The position numbers and the translations under genes are program-made. The notes beneath the pieces were generated by a model, which had not been told where the DNA came from, made no database searches, and saw only the letters and a program-made list of their open reading frames with translations. Of a stretch of 64,000 nucleotides of DNA, positions 28,234 through 37,455 are shown in pieces. Position 1 is the first letter of the stretch; the number at the start of each line of letters is the position of its first letter. Source of the DNA: Alphaproteobacteria bacterium (GTDB lineage: Bacteria; Pseudomonadota; Alphaproteobacteria; TMED109); contig JAJEGJ010000052.1 in the NCBI GenBank assembly GCA_022819905.1, positions 87,272-151,271 on the forward strand. Direction: 5' to 3'.

Positions 28234-28977
28234 ATGGCCTTAGGCCACTACACCAACAATTCCTTCGTTCGCCAGCAGGCGTCGCAGCTGTCTGCCGTCG
28301 ATGCGGGCCTGCGGTCTTACATGCTGCGGATCTACGGCTACATGACGGCGGGTCTCGGCATCACCGGCGTCGTCGCGCTGGCAATCTCGTCGCTGGCCGT
28401 CAGCGACGGGCAGCTGACATCGGTTGGCCTCGCGCTCTACACGCCGCCGCTAGCGTGGATCGTGATGTTTGCGCCTCTCGGTGTGGTCCTGTTGATGAGC
28501 TTCCGCGTGCACCGGCTGCAGGCTGCCACGGTGCAGATGCTGTTCTGGGTCCTCGCGGCCTGCTACGGCGTCTCGCTCTCCTCGATTTTCCTCGTCTACA
28601 CCGGCGAGAGCATCGTTCGCGTGTTCTTCATCGCGGCATCCATGTTCCTCGCGATGTCGGTTTGGGGATACACGACCAAACGGTCGCTCTCCGGTCTCGG
28701 GTCGTTCCTCTTCATGGGGATGATCGGCATCTTCATCGCGATGCTGGTGAACCTGTTCCTCGCGTCCAGCGGGCTCCAGTTCATGATCTCGGTGCTTGGC
28801 GTTCTGATCTTCGCGGGACTGACTGCCTACGACACGCAGAAGCTCAAGGAAATGTACGTCGCCGGACAGTCAGGTGAGTTGGCGGTTAAGCAAGCGGTCA
28901 TGGGTGCGCTGAGCCTCTACCTGGACTTCCTGATGATCTTCGTGTTCCTGCTGCAGCTTCTCGGAAACCGGGAATAG
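28234..28977 (+). CDS. Bax inhibitor-1 / YccA family membrane protein
   Basis: 247-residue protein with about seven membrane helices, of the BI-1/YccA (YbhL) family. The cytosolic N-terminus contains VDAGLRSYMLRIYGYMTAGL, the family start; further signatures are LFMGMIGIFIAMLVN and LIFAGLTAYDTQKLKEMY. YccA modulates FtsH in E. coli, and other members are linked to calcium flux; the role here is not known. The ATG at 28234 is preceded by GGGAG. A perfect 18-bp hairpin follows the stop by 36 bases. Confidence 0.92.
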   Translation: MALGHYTNNSFVRQQASQLSAVDAGLRSYMLRIYGYMTAGLGITGVVALAISSLAVSDGQLTSVGLALYTPPLAWIVMFAPLGVVLLMSFRVHRLQAATVQMLFWVLAACYGVSLSSIFLVYTGESIVRVFFIAASMFLAMSVWGYTTKRSLSGLGSFLFMGMIGIFIAMLVNLFLASSGLQFMISVLGVLIFAGLTAYDTQKLKEMYVAGQSGELAVKQAVMGALSLYLDFLMIFVFLLQLLGNRE

Positions 28978-29013
28978 CCGGGGCGAAGCAAGACACACGC
29001 TAGCGGGCGCGCT

Positions 29014-29053
29014 CGGCCAGTCGGCGCTTCCGACAGGAAGCGCCGACTGGCCG
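29014..29053 (+). terminator. Perfect 18-bp hairpin, candidate terminator
   Basis: Left arm 29014-29031 and right arm 29036-29053 are exact reverse complements, with a 4-base GACA loop. It sits 36 bases after the Bax-inhibitor gene stop and 60 bases before the propionyl-CoA synthetase ATG. No run of T follows on either strand, so it is not a textbook intrinsic terminator. It could end the upstream transcript, protect its 3' end, or act in the leader of the next gene. Confidence 0.6.
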
Positions 29054-29112
29054 GGGCTTGCCGAACATCCTTTCCGCCTATCGTTGACAAGTTCGCTCCG
29101 AGGAGAACTGGC

Positions 29113-31011
29113 ATGTCCGGTTCGTATGAGGCGCTCTACCAGGCCTGGGTGGCCGACATGGAAGCGTTCTGGGGCGAGCGGGTCCCGATGCTCGACTGGA
29201 GCCGGGCCCCGAGTCGCATGCTGGATGCCGACAAGCCGCCGTTCTACCGCTGGTTCCCGGACGGCGAACTGAACACTTGTCACAATTGCCTGGACCGGCA
29301 CGTCGAGGCAGGCCACGCTGACCGCCCAGCACTGATCTACGACAGTCCCGTAACCGGAACCCAGCAAACCTTCACGTTTGCCGAGCTGCTCGACTGCGCG
29401 GCCCGCGCAGCCGGCGCGTTCCGTGACCTCGGTGTTGACCGAGGAGATCGCGTCTTGATCTACATGCCGATGATCCCGGAAGCGGTGATCGCAATGCTGG
29501 CCTGTGCCCGCATCGGCGCCATTCACTCGGTGGTATTCGGTGGGTTCGCGGCGCCCGAGCTTGCTTCCCGGATCGACGACGCAACCCCCAAGCTCGTGGT
29601 CGCGGGAAGTTGCGGAATCGAGCCAAATCGCGTCGTGGCCTACAAGCCGATGCTGGACCAGGCGTTGGAGCTCGCTGACCACGCTCCGGCCCACTGCCTG
29701 ATCAAACAGCGGGAAGCTTCGCCAGCCAGCATGATCGATGGCCGCGATCTGGATTGGGACCGGGCGCTCGCGGCTGCCGACCGCGCGGAGTGCGTGACGG
29801 TTTCTGCCGTCGACCCGCTGTACATCCTCTATACGTCAGGCACGACCGGCGACCCCAAGGGCATCGTCCGGGACCAGGGCGGGCACGCTGTCGCGTTGGC
29901 CAACAGCATGGCGATGACCTACGGACTCCGGCCCGGCGAAGTGTTCTGGGCCGCTTCCGACGTCGGGTGGGTGGTAGGGCACTCCTACATCGTCTATGCG
30001 CCGCTCCTCCACGGCTGCGCGACCATTCTCTATGAAGGCAAGCCCGTCGGTACCCCTGACGCGGGCGCCTTCTGGCGCGTGATCTCCCAGCACAATGTCT
30101 CGGTGTTGTTTACGGCCCCAACGGCGTTCCGGGCGATCCGACGGGCGGACCCCGAAGCAAAGCTCCTGCAGGCGTACGACCTCGACAGTTTTCGCGCCCT
30201 TTTTCTGGCCGGGGAACGGGCCGATCCCGATACCGTCCGCTGGGCCGAAAAGGTCTTGGGGGTTCCGGTATTCGATCACTGGTGGCAAACGGAAACCGGC
30301 TGGTCGATCACGGGCTATTTTGCGGGAACCCAGGGTTTTTCGGTGCGACCGGGCTCCGCCGGCAAGCCGGCGCCGGGGTACGCCCTGGAAGTGCTGGACG
30401 ACGACGGCCAGGCGGTTCCGGCCGGTGAAATCGGGGCCCTCGCCGCAAGATTGCCGATGCCGCCCGGCTTCAGCCCGACCCTATGGGGCAATCAGGAACG
30501 ATTTCGCAAGGTCTATCTGGACGCGTTTCCCGGCTACTACAGCACCGCCGACGCCGGAATGATCGATGAGGACGGTTACGTGTGGGTCATGGCGCGGACC
30601 GACGACATCATCAATTGCGCCGGACACCGGTTGTCCACGGGCGCCATGGAAGAAGTACTGACCCAGCATGCGGACGTCGCTGAATGCGCCGTCGTGGGCG
30701 TGCACGATCGCCTCAAGGGGCAGGTTCCGATCGGCTTGCTGGTCCTCAATGCCGGCGTGACCCGGGAGTCGGAGGCGATCGCTGCGGAGACCGTGCAAAT
30801 GGTACGGGATGCGATCGGCGCTGTTGCGTCTTTTCGGACGGCCGCTGTCGTGCAGCAGCTTCCCAAGACGCGCTCGGGCAAGATTCTGAGAAACGTCATT
30901 GCGGCCATCGCGGACGGGCGAACTCCGAAGGTCCCGCCGACGATCGAGGATCCGTCCGTCCTTGACGGCATCAAGTCCGCATTGGGAGCCGTTGGCTTTC
31001 CTCACGAATAG
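29113..31011 (+). CDS. prpE: Propionyl-CoA synthetase PrpE
   Basis: 632-residue AMP-forming acyl-CoA synthetase activating propionate, and acetate to a lesser degree, through an acyl-adenylate. Order: an N-terminal ACS motif region (MLDWSRAPSRMLDADKPPFY, NTCHNCLDRHVE), P-loop YTSGTTGDPKGIVRD, adenylate motif HWWQTETGWSIT, hinge YVWVMARTDDIINCAGHRLS, and C-terminal TRSGKILRNVI with the catalytic Lys. The FDHWWQTETG context and length fit PrpE better than acetyl-CoA synthetase. AGGAG lies 8 bases before the ATG. A Nudix gene follows 6 bases on. Confidence 0.88.
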   Translation: MSGSYEALYQAWVADMEAFWGERVPMLDWSRAPSRMLDADKPPFYRWFPDGELNTCHNCLDRHVEAGHADRPALIYDSPVTGTQQTFTFAELLDCAARAAGAFRDLGVDRGDRVLIYMPMIPEAVIAMLACARIGAIHSVVFGGFAAPELASRIDDATPKLVVAGSCGIEPNRVVAYKPMLDQALELADHAPAHCLIKQREASPASMIDGRDLDWDRALAAADRAECVTVSAVDPLYILYTSGTTGDPKGIVRDQGGHAVALANSMAMTYGLRPGEVFWAASDVGWVVGHSYIVYAPLLHGCATILYEGKPVGTPDAGAFWRVISQHNVSVLFTAPTAFRAIRRADPEAKLLQAYDLDSFRALFLAGERADPDTVRWAEKVLGVPVFDHWWQTETGWSITGYFAGTQGFSVRPGSAGKPAPGYALEVLDDDGQAVPAGEIGALAARLPMPPGFSPTLWGNQERFRKVYLDAFPGYYSTADAGMIDEDGYVWVMARTDDIINCAGHRLSTGAMEEVLTQHADVAECAVVGVHDRLKGQVPIGLLVLNAGVTRESEAIAAETVQMVRDAIGAVASFRTAAVVQQLPKTRSGKILRNVIAAIADGRTPKVPPTIEDPSVLDGIKSALGAVGFPHE

Positions 31012-31017
31012 CTGGCC

Positions 31018-31425
31018 ATGCGAGGACCCGCCAATCTTCGTTCCTACGGTCTGCTGGTACGCGAAGCTCAAGTCTTGATCGCCCGGGAAATGGTCGGCCC
31101 GGTGCTGGCGCGGAAATTCCCGGGCGGCGGCGTTGAGGACGGCGAAACGCCGGAATCGGCCCTGGTGCGGGAGTTCCGGGAAGAAACCGGTCTCGAGGCG
31201 CACGTGCTTCAACTGCTCCACGCGCCAGGGACACTCATGTCGCCTTGGACAAATGCGCCGTATACGCCGCTGTACTACGCCGTTGCGGCGGATGGCGAGC
31301 CTGCCCCGCAACCGCCCGAATTTCTTCCCCTCCGGTTTGTCGAGGCACGAGTACTGTTTGGCGCGGAGGACGTGGCCGAACCGGAGCAGGTAGCTCTCCG
31401 GCGCGCCCTGGACCTAGCGGCCTGA
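31018..31425 (+). CDS. Nudix hydrolase
   Basis: 135-residue Nudix-fold hydrolase acting on a nucleoside diphosphate linked to some moiety; substrate unknown. The Nudix box runs from GGGVEDGETPESALVREFRE to EETGLE and fits Gx5Ex7REUxEExGU fully. The start codon is only 6 bases after the prpE stop, so it should be cotranscribed with it. It ends before a 126-base gap preceding the convergent DUF3574 gene. Confidence 0.9.
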   Translation: MRGPANLRSYGLLVREAQVLIAREMVGPVLARKFPGGGVEDGETPESALVREFREETGLEAHVLQLLHAPGTLMSPWTNAPYTPLYYAVAADGEPAPQPPEFLPLRFVEARVLFGAEDVAEPEQVALRRALDLAA

Positions 31426-31551
31426 CGCGAAAGGTGCCGCCGCTTCCCAGGTGCGGCCGGAAGCCGTCTCTCCGACCGAATGGTGTCAGCACCCACGCAT
31501 GCGAGCACCCGTACCTGATCTCGAATCCTGCCTCCGAAGTCGCTGACCCGG

Positions 31552-31989
31552 TCAGAACGACGCGCAAACGCTGCTGATCGTCCGCAGCACGGCCTCTTGG
31601 GCAAACGCTTCCTTGTACGCCTGCACAATCTCGTCGGTACGCTGCAATCCCGAGCCTTCGGCCCCGGTAAGGATCACGACAAGCTTGGACATTTCCCGGA
31701 CCATCACGCCTGTCTTGTCGCGCCACCGCCCGGCAGCATCGACGACAGTCAAGCCATCGCCAAACCGGGACGTAATCTCATCCGACAGGAAGGTGCTCCA
31801 GGCCGCATCGCTCACGACCTCGACGTTCCCCAGGTTACGGCCGAAATACAGGCGATACTCCGTGAATTGCTCCATCCCCTCCGGACATGCGTCGACGCCG
31901 CCATCCGCGCGCGCATGAGGCGAGATACCTACTGTCGCGATCAACACGATTGCTGCCAGCCAGCGGCATTGGTCTAATCGTCGCGCCAT
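31552..31989 (-). CDS. DUF3574 domain protein, exported
   Basis: 145-residue protein with a signal peptide (MARRLDQCRWLAAIVLIATV, cleavage near HARADGG) and a DUF3574 domain: EYRLYFGRNLGNVEVVSDAA, WSTFLSDEITSRFGDGLTVVD, then MVREMSKLVVILTG. The ATG at 31989 has a purine-rich GAAGAAAAG upstream; the open frame to 32076 would bury the signal peptide. Function unknown; the domain may be an exported ferredoxin-like fold. It is divergent from aapJ across a 309-base AT-rich spacer. Confidence 0.8.
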   Translation of the reverse strand: MARRLDQCRWLAAIVLIATVGISPHARADGGVDACPEGMEQFTEYRLYFGRNLGNVEVVSDAAWSTFLSDEITSRFGDGLTVVDAAGRWRDKTGVMVREMSKLVVILTGAEGSGLQRTDEIVQAYKEAFAQEAVLRTISSVCASF

Positions 31990-32047
31990 CTTTTCTTCTA
32001 TCACGCAGTATCGGACTTCATCGTCGTCAGATGACGTCGCCGGCCGG

Positions 32048-32076
32048 AAGATAGAACACTTGTCAATCCTGTTCAA
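32048..32076 (-). promoter_or_regulatory. Candidate promoter for the DUF3574 gene
   Basis: On the minus strand TTGAAC (4 of 6) is followed by a 17-base spacer and TATCTT (4 of 6), ending about 58 bases before the ATG at 31989. Spacing is ideal but both hexamers are weak. Confidence 0.3.
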
Positions 32077-32171
32077 TTAGTATGGCAAATGAATAAAGGA
32101 AAGTTTACACTCAATTTACATATTGTACCAGTTCTAGCGATATCAGCATTGTGACAATAGATATAACTTTG

Positions 32172-32200
32172 TTGACATTAAGTACGAATTTCCCTATGGT
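32172..32200 (+). promoter_or_regulatory. aapJ: Sigma70-type promoter of the aap operon
   Basis: A perfect TTGACA at 32172-32177, 17-base spacer and TATGGT (4 of 6) at 32195-32200, about 98 bases before the aapJ ATG. It sits in the most AT-rich stretch of the window (about 32070-32200), and a palindrome ATTGTGACAAT at 32148-32158 just upstream could be an operator. Sigma factor use is inferred from consensus only. Confidence 0.6.
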
Positions 32201-32298
32201 TGACTCGTCTTGGACAGCTTCTGTCAAGCGGTTTGGAAGCGTTTGATGCAGAAGTTCGTCAACCGCAGGCAATCTTCGCGCGATATGGAGAACTTACG

Positions 32299-33342
32299 AT
32301 GATCGCAACGACACGACGGGTGTTGTCTTGTGCAGTGTTGGCCGCCTTCGCGTTGCCGGGAATCATGGGCACGGCCCATGGGGCCACGCTTGACGACGTC
32401 CGCGCTGCCGATGAGTTGAAATGCGGAATCAACACCGGCCTAGCCGGTTTCGCGAACACCGATGACGCCGGAAACTGGGTAGGATTCGATGTCGACTACT
32501 GCAAGGCGCTGGCTGCCGCCGTGCTGGGAGATGCCAGCAAGATCCAGTACGTCAGCCTCACGGGGAAGAACCGCTTCCCGGCGTTGCAGGCAGGCGAGAT
32601 CGAAGTGCTGGCACGGAACACCACTTGGACGTTTTCGCGTGACGTAGACCTGGGGTTGACGTTCGTCGGGGTCAACTACTACGACGGTCAGGGCTTCCTC
32701 GGGCCGAAGAGCCTAGGTGTTTCCAGCGCGACGGAACTCGATGGTGCATCGGTTTGCATTCAAACCGGCACGACGACCGAACTGAACCTGGCGGATTTCT
32801 TCCGAACGCACAATATGGCGTACGAGCCCGTTCCCATCGAGACCAATTCTGAAGCCCGTGCCGCGTACGAGGCCGACCGGTGCGACGTCTACACCTCTGA
32901 CGCGTCAGGGCTAGCCGCCACGAAGGCGACGTTCGACAATCCGGACGATCACATGGTGCTTCCCGAAATCATCTCGAAAGAGCCGCTCGGACCAGTGGTG
33001 CGCCAAGGCGACGACCAATGGGCAGATATCACTCGCTGGGTGCTCAACGCTCTCATCTCGGCAGAGGAATTGGGCGTTACTCAGGCGAACGTCGAGGCAC
33101 TGGCACAGAAAGACGGCGGGTCTGACAATCCGGAAGTCCAGCGCCTTCTCGGTAGCGAAGGCAGCATGGGCGCCATGTTGGGTCTTGATGCCGACTGGGC
33201 GGCCAGAGCCATCATGGCCGTTGGCAACTACAGCGAGATTTTCGAACGCCACCTCGGACCCGACACTCGGCTCGGTTTGGAGCGTGGCTTGAACGCCTTG
33301 TACTCCGCGGGCGGGATCCTGTACTCTCCTCCGTTCCGTTGA
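32299..33342 (+). CDS. aapJ: General L-amino acid ABC transporter substrate-binding protein AapJ
   Basis: 347-residue periplasmic binding protein. The ATG at 32299, with GGAGA upstream, opens a signal peptide (MIATTRRVLSCAVLAAFALP, cleavage near AHGA). The mature protein has the family-3 solute-binding pattern: ELKCGINTGLAGFANTDDAG, WVGFDVDYCKALAAAVLG, FPALQAGEIEVLARNTTWTF, SVCIQTGTTTELNLADFF. This GLAGF and NTTWT layout is typical of AapJ/BztA, which deliver many L-amino acids to AapQM-P. The longer frame to 32200 overlaps the promoter. An 11-bp hairpin follows the stop. Confidence 0.93.
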   Translation: MIATTRRVLSCAVLAAFALPGIMGTAHGATLDDVRAADELKCGINTGLAGFANTDDAGNWVGFDVDYCKALAAAVLGDASKIQYVSLTGKNRFPALQAGEIEVLARNTTWTFSRDVDLGLTFVGVNYYDGQGFLGPKSLGVSSATELDGASVCIQTGTTTELNLADFFRTHNMAYEPVPIETNSEARAAYEADRCDVYTSDASGLAATKATFDNPDDHMVLPEIISKEPLGPVVRQGDDQWADITRWVLNALISAEELGVTQANVEALAQKDGGSDNPEVQRLLGSEGSMGAMLGLDADWAARAIMAVGNYSEIFERHLGPDTRLGLERGLNALYSAGGILYSPPFR

Positions 33343-33370
33343 CGATACGATCAACGGCATAACATTGTCG

Positions 33371-33405
33371 TGGCTGCCGAGGGTCCAGGCGACTCTCGGC
33401 AGCCA
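33371..33405 (+). other. Intercistronic hairpin between aapJ and aapQ
   Basis: Arms 33371-33381 and 33395-33405 form a perfect 11-bp stem with a 13-base loop, centred in the 92-base gap between the two genes. Such hairpins after binding-protein genes are known to raise the receptor-to-permease ratio by partial termination or mRNA protection (malE-malF is the classic case). No T run follows. Confidence 0.55.
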
Positions 33406-33434
33406 ACGTGATGTGAGCCGGATCGAAACAGGTA

Positions 33435-34619
33435 ATGGCCGCCCCGTCCAGCACCCGAATTGAACAGCTTGGCTATCTTTGGACCGATGAGCGGCTTCGG
33501 GGGATCGCCTTTCAGGTCCTCGCGGTTGCTGGCCTCGCGCTCTTCTTCGCGTTCATTATCTGGAACACCGCTGCCAATCTGAAACACGCCGGTCTTGCGT
33601 CCGGATACGGCTTTCTCCTAGACCCCGCGTCGTTCGACATCAACCAGCGGCTCATCGACTACACGTCGACGTCAAGCTACGGGCGGGCATTTCTCGTAGG
33701 CGGGCTCAACACGGTTCTCGTCGCTGCGCTCGGAATCGCGGCGGCGACATTTATCGGTTTTGTCGTCGGCCTGATGAGGCTTTCGACCAATTTCCTGGTA
33801 AGCCGGATCGCGACGGTCTACGTCGAGCTGACCCGCAACGTTCCGCTGCTTCTGCAGATCATCTTCTGGTGGGTTGTCATCCTGGCCCTGCCAAGGGTCC
33901 GCGACAGCATTTCTGTCGCAGATGTCGTGTTTCTCAACAATCGGGGCATCCGGCTGCCGCAACCGATATTCGAGGACGCGTTTCAGTTGATCCTCGCACT
34001 CTTCGTAGCCGGATGTATCGGCACGTTTGTCCTCGCTCGATGGGCTCGAAAACGGCATGAGCTGACGGGAAGGACATTTCCGGTTGGCTGGAGCGCGATC
34101 GGCCTGATCTTCGGGCTCCCGGCCTTGTCGACCCTGTTCGTGGGACTGCCGGTCGATCTGGACATCCCCCTTCTGGGACGATTCAACTTCGAGGGCGGGT
34201 TCAATGTCACCCCGGAATTGATCGCACTGTGGCTGGCGCTGTCCCTCTACACCGGAGCATTCATCTCTGAAGTCGTCCGCTCTGGCATACTTGCGGTCGA
34301 CAAGGGACAAATTGAAGCGGCGCGAGCCGTGGGACTTCCGCCCGGCCTGAGAACTCGCAAGATCATTCTCCCGCAGGCCCTGCGCGTCATCATTCCGCCG
34401 CTCACGAACCAGTACCTGAATCTGACCAAGAATTCCTCGCTGGCGGTGGTAATCGGCTATCAGGACATCGTGTCCATTGGAGAAACCGTCCTGAATCAAA
34501 GCGGCCAAGCCCTTGAAGTCATTTCGATTTACATGGCGTTCTATCTGACCCTCAGTCTCTTAACCTCGGTCTTGATGAATTGGTACAACAAGCGCACCGC
34601 CCTGGTGCGCGAGCGGTGA
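33435..34619 (+). CDS. aapQ: Amino acid ABC transporter permease AapQ
   Basis: 394-residue inner-membrane permease with about eight helices. A first helix near residues 28-50, then the long AapQ-type middle section with DSISVADVVFLNNRGIRLP, and the permease core with the EAA loop EAARAVGLPPGLRTRKIILP. QYLNLTKNSSLAVVIGYQDI is the family C-terminal signature. It starts 92 bases after aapJ, and its stop overlaps the GTG of aapM. Confidence 0.94.
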   Translation: MAAPSSTRIEQLGYLWTDERLRGIAFQVLAVAGLALFFAFIIWNTAANLKHAGLASGYGFLLDPASFDINQRLIDYTSTSSYGRAFLVGGLNTVLVAALGIAAATFIGFVVGLMRLSTNFLVSRIATVYVELTRNVPLLLQIIFWWVVILALPRVRDSISVADVVFLNNRGIRLPQPIFEDAFQLILALFVAGCIGTFVLARWARKRHELTGRTFPVGWSAIGLIFGLPALSTLFVGLPVDLDIPLLGRFNFEGGFNVTPELIALWLALSLYTGAFISEVVRSGILAVDKGQIEAARAVGLPPGLRTRKIILPQALRVIIPPLTNQYLNLTKNSSLAVVIGYQDIVSIGETVLNQSGQALEVISIYMAFYLTLSLLTSVLMNWYNKRTALVRER

Positions 34620-35728
34620 ACGACCGGATGTTTTTCCGAGACCAAAGCGAAATGCTTCCTGAGCGCCCGGCGCCGATCACGGAGGTCGGCGTCATCGGTT
34701 GGCTCCGCATCAATCTGTTCTCGAGTTATGGCAACGCGGCATTGACGCTGGTTTCGCTGGCACTGCTCGTGCTGATCATTCCGCCATTCGTCTCCTGGGG
34801 ATTGATCGACGCGCAGTTCTCCGGTGACAGCGGGGCCGCATGCTCCGGAATCGGCGCATGCTGGGCCTGGCTTGATCAGCGTCTCGGACAGTTCTTCTAC
34901 GGGTTCTACCCAGCTGACGCGCACTGGCGGGTCAATGTCACCGCATTGCTCCTCGTTCCGGCGCTGCTGTATGTGCTGGTCGACAACTTACCGGGGGCCA
35001 AGTTCGGGCGCTGGTTCTCGTATGTCTACCCGCTGCTTGCGGCCTATCTCCTCGTCGGCGGTTTTGGCCTCGAGGTGATTTCGACGGACAAATTCGGCGG
35101 CTTCATGCTCAACATGGTCGTCGGGCTTACCGGCATCGTGCTGTCTCTTCCCGTCGGAATTCTGCTGGCACTGGGACGCCAGTCGCGCCTGCCGGTCATC
35201 CGGCTTCTCTCGATCACTTTCATCGAGGCCGTTCGGGGCGTCCCGTTGATCACGCTCCTCTTCGTCGCCATCGTGCTCTTGCAGCTGTTCCTCCCACCGG
35301 AAGTATCGCTCGATCAGCTGCTGCGGGTGATCATCATGGTGACGCTGTTTGCCTCGGCCTACATGGCGGAAGTCGTGCGCGGCGGCCTGCAGGCCATTCC
35401 AAAAGGGCAGATCGAGGGAGCACAGGCCGTGGGGCTGGGGTACTGGCAGACGATGCGGCTCATCGTTCTTCCGCAGGCGCTACGGATCTCGATTCCGGGG
35501 ATCGTCAACACGTTTATCGGCTTATTCAAAGACACCACGCTGGTTATCATCATCGGCCTGTTTGATCTCCTGGGCCATGCCCGCTTGCTGCAGACCAATC
35601 CGGACTGGATCGGTGACGTCGACCATGAGGCCTACTTGTTCTCGGCCGCGGTGTTCTTCGTCATTTGCTTCCTCATGTCTCGTTATTCGGTCTCACTGGA
35701 AAAGCAGCTGAGCCAGGACCGTCACTAG
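34616..35728 (+). CDS. aapM: Amino acid ABC transporter permease AapM
   Basis: 370-residue second permease. The GTG at 34616 overlaps the aapQ stop by 4 bases (GTGA); the ATG at 34628 is an alternative four codons in. Helices near residues 33-60 and 100-160 precede the core, with EAVRGVPLITLLFVAIVLLQ, the EAA loop EGAQAVGLGYWQTMRLIVLP and FIGLFKDTTLVIIIGLFDLL. Together with AapQ it forms the membrane channel. aapP follows 12 bases on. Confidence 0.93.
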   Translation: MNDRMFFRDQSEMLPERPAPITEVGVIGWLRINLFSSYGNAALTLVSLALLVLIIPPFVSWGLIDAQFSGDSGAACSGIGACWAWLDQRLGQFFYGFYPADAHWRVNVTALLLVPALLYVLVDNLPGAKFGRWFSYVYPLLAAYLLVGGFGLEVISTDKFGGFMLNMVVGLTGIVLSLPVGILLALGRQSRLPVIRLLSITFIEAVRGVPLITLLFVAIVLLQLFLPPEVSLDQLLRVIIMVTLFASAYMAEVVRGGLQAIPKGQIEGAQAVGLGYWQTMRLIVLPQALRISIPGIVNTFIGLFKDTTLVIIIGLFDLLGHARLLQTNPDWIGDVDHEAYLFSAAVFFVICFLMSRYSVSLEKQLSQDRH

Positions 35729-35740
35729 GAGCGCCGCGCC

Positions 35741-36514
35741 ATGTCGACCGCAACCCCCGAGTCCGCCAATGCGCCGGCCGCCCCGCTTATCCAGATCTCG
35801 AACCTCAACAAGTGGTTTGGAGCGTTCCACGTTCTTCGCGACATCAACCTGTCAATCGCATCCCAGGAACGCGTCGTCATCTGCGGTCCGTCGGGATCCG
35901 GAAAATCGACGCTGATTCGATGCATCAACCGGCTGGAAGACCATCAAGAAGGTTCCATTCTCGTCGATGGCACACCACTGACGCGGAACCTCAAGAACAT
36001 CGATCTGGTTCGGCGCGATATCGGGATGGTATTCCAACAGTTCAACCTCTTCCCGCACCTGACCGTTCTCGAGAACTGCACGCTGGGTCCGATTTGGGTT
36101 CGGCACATGCCGCGTCAGGAGGCTGAAGAGACCGCCGAGAGACTTCTTGACCGCGTGCAAATCCTCGACCAATCCACCAAGTACCCCGGTCAGCTGTCGG
36201 GAGGCCAGCAGCAACGAGCAGCCATTGCCAGGGCTCTGTGCATGGAACCGCGCGTGATGCTGTTTGACGAACCGACGTCAGCGCTGGATCCCGAAATGAT
36301 CAAGGAAGTCCTCGATGTCATGACGGACCTGGCCGAAAGCGGCATGACGATGATCATCGTGTCGCACGAAATGGGGTTCGCTGCACAGGTCGCCGATCGC
36401 ATGATCTTCATGGATGACGGGCAGATCGTGGAGGAAAACACCCCGGACGCCTTCTTCAACAATCCGCAGTCCGACCGGACGAAATTGTTCCTCAGCCAGA
36501 TCCTCAGACACTAA
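35741..36514 (+). CDS. aapP: Amino acid ABC transporter ATP-binding protein AapP
   Basis: 257-residue ATPase of the Aap importer. [19 protein letters not shown], Walker [15 protein letters not shown]-loop [14 protein letters not shown], signature [15 protein letters not shown], Walker [15 protein letters not shown] and switch [11 protein letters not shown] are all intact. AGGAG is 10 bases before the ATG. It closes the aapJQMP operon. A short GGCGCC inverted repeat (36516-36533) directly after the stop is too small to call a terminator. Confidence 0.96.
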   Translation: MSTATPESANAPAAPLIQISNLNKWFGAFHVLRDINLSIASQERVVICGPSGSGKSTLIRCINRLEDHQEGSILVDGTPLTRNLKNIDLVRRDIGMVFQQFNLFPHLTVLENCTLGPIWVRHMPRQEAEETAERLLDRVQILDQSTKYPGQLSGGQQQRAAIARALCMEPRVMLFDEPTSALDPEMIKEVLDVMTDLAESGMTMIIVSHEMGFAAQVADRMIFMDDGQIVEENTPDAFFNNPQSDRTKLFLSQILRH

Positions 36515-36767
36515 AGGCGCCGCACCTGGCGCCGGCCCTGTCGCTGGCGTGCTCCTGAGTTCCTGTCCGACGCTGCCCTAGGGGTACATCCGGCAACATC
36601 GCGAACGCCGGCCGGATGATTCCGCACGAACGCACGCCCGGCCGTCGCGACCCGCGCACAACCAGGCAGCGAGTACGACGCCGCCCGGGAGCGTTCCTGC
36701 ACGGGCTTGAGCGCGCCGGTGGTGACGGCACTCAGGTGCGGAGCCGCCCACGCGTTACGTCCGACGC

Positions 36768-37442
36768 CTAGCGTATGCCGCGAGGGTTGCTCGGCAATAC
36801 CCTCCGCTGAGCCCACGGCCCGCGCCACAGATCGCCCCGCTGAATCATGTCGTCGGACAGGCTGAACATGTCGTGCGCAGCGAATTCGGCCGCCGCCAGG
36901 TCTTCCAGGACCACGACCGTCGAGCGCTGCTGCACGTCAACCAGCTTCCAGCCGGCGAGGCCAAAGGGTTCCTGCAGGAACACGAGTTCAATCCAGCCAG
37001 GAATCTGGACGCCGTCATCATCCAGCGCGGCAATCCGGACGACAAGAAACTCATTGCGTTCAGCCACCTGCAGGATCTGCAGGTTGTCGTCCGCGGTCGG
37101 ACGCCGGCCCTCGAACAACACCCGCAACGGCAATTGGTCCAACAAGAAGTGTGCCGTCTGGCCCGCATCGGGGTTGTGGTAGACCAGATACGTTCCGTTG
37201 GCCACGAGAACGGTGTTGTCGGGAGGTTCGTACTCAATGCGGGCCCGCCCTGGCGGAGACACCGCGATCCAGCCCTTTCGGAGCGTTCCGTCCGGATCCT
37301 GCTGGATAAACCGAGCGGTCAGTGGTGGAAGCGTCTCGAGGAACGACCAGACCCGATCCAGGCGCGGGTCGGCCTGCGCGGCGTCGACATGGCCGCCGCC
37401 GAACAGCCAGCACAGCAGCAGTGCGCCGAGGACCGGCCTCAC
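36768..37442 (-). CDS. lolA: Outer-membrane lipoprotein carrier LolA
   Basis: 224-residue periplasmic chaperone carrying lipoproteins from LolCDE to the outer membrane. Signal peptide MRPVLGALLLCWLFGGGHVD, then LPPLTARFIQQDPDGTLRKG, WIAVSPPGRARIEYEPPDNT and LVANGTYLVYHNPDAGQTAH, which are LolA hallmarks. It lies 13 bases downstream of ftsK on the same strand, the usual alphaproteobacterial order. The 250 bases beyond its stop (36515-36767) hold no recognisable gene. Confidence 0.9.
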   Translation of the reverse strand: MRPVLGALLLCWLFGGGHVDAAQADPRLDRVWSFLETLPPLTARFIQQDPDGTLRKGWIAVSPPGRARIEYEPPDNTVLVANGTYLVYHNPDAGQTAHFLLDQLPLRVLFEGRRPTADDNLQILQVAERNEFLVVRIAALDDDGVQIPGWIELVFLQEPFGLAGWKLVDVQQRSTVVVLEDLAAAEFAAHDMFSLSDDMIQRGDLWRGPWAQRRVLPSNPRGIR

Positions 37443-37455
37443 GTTTGCATCCCGG

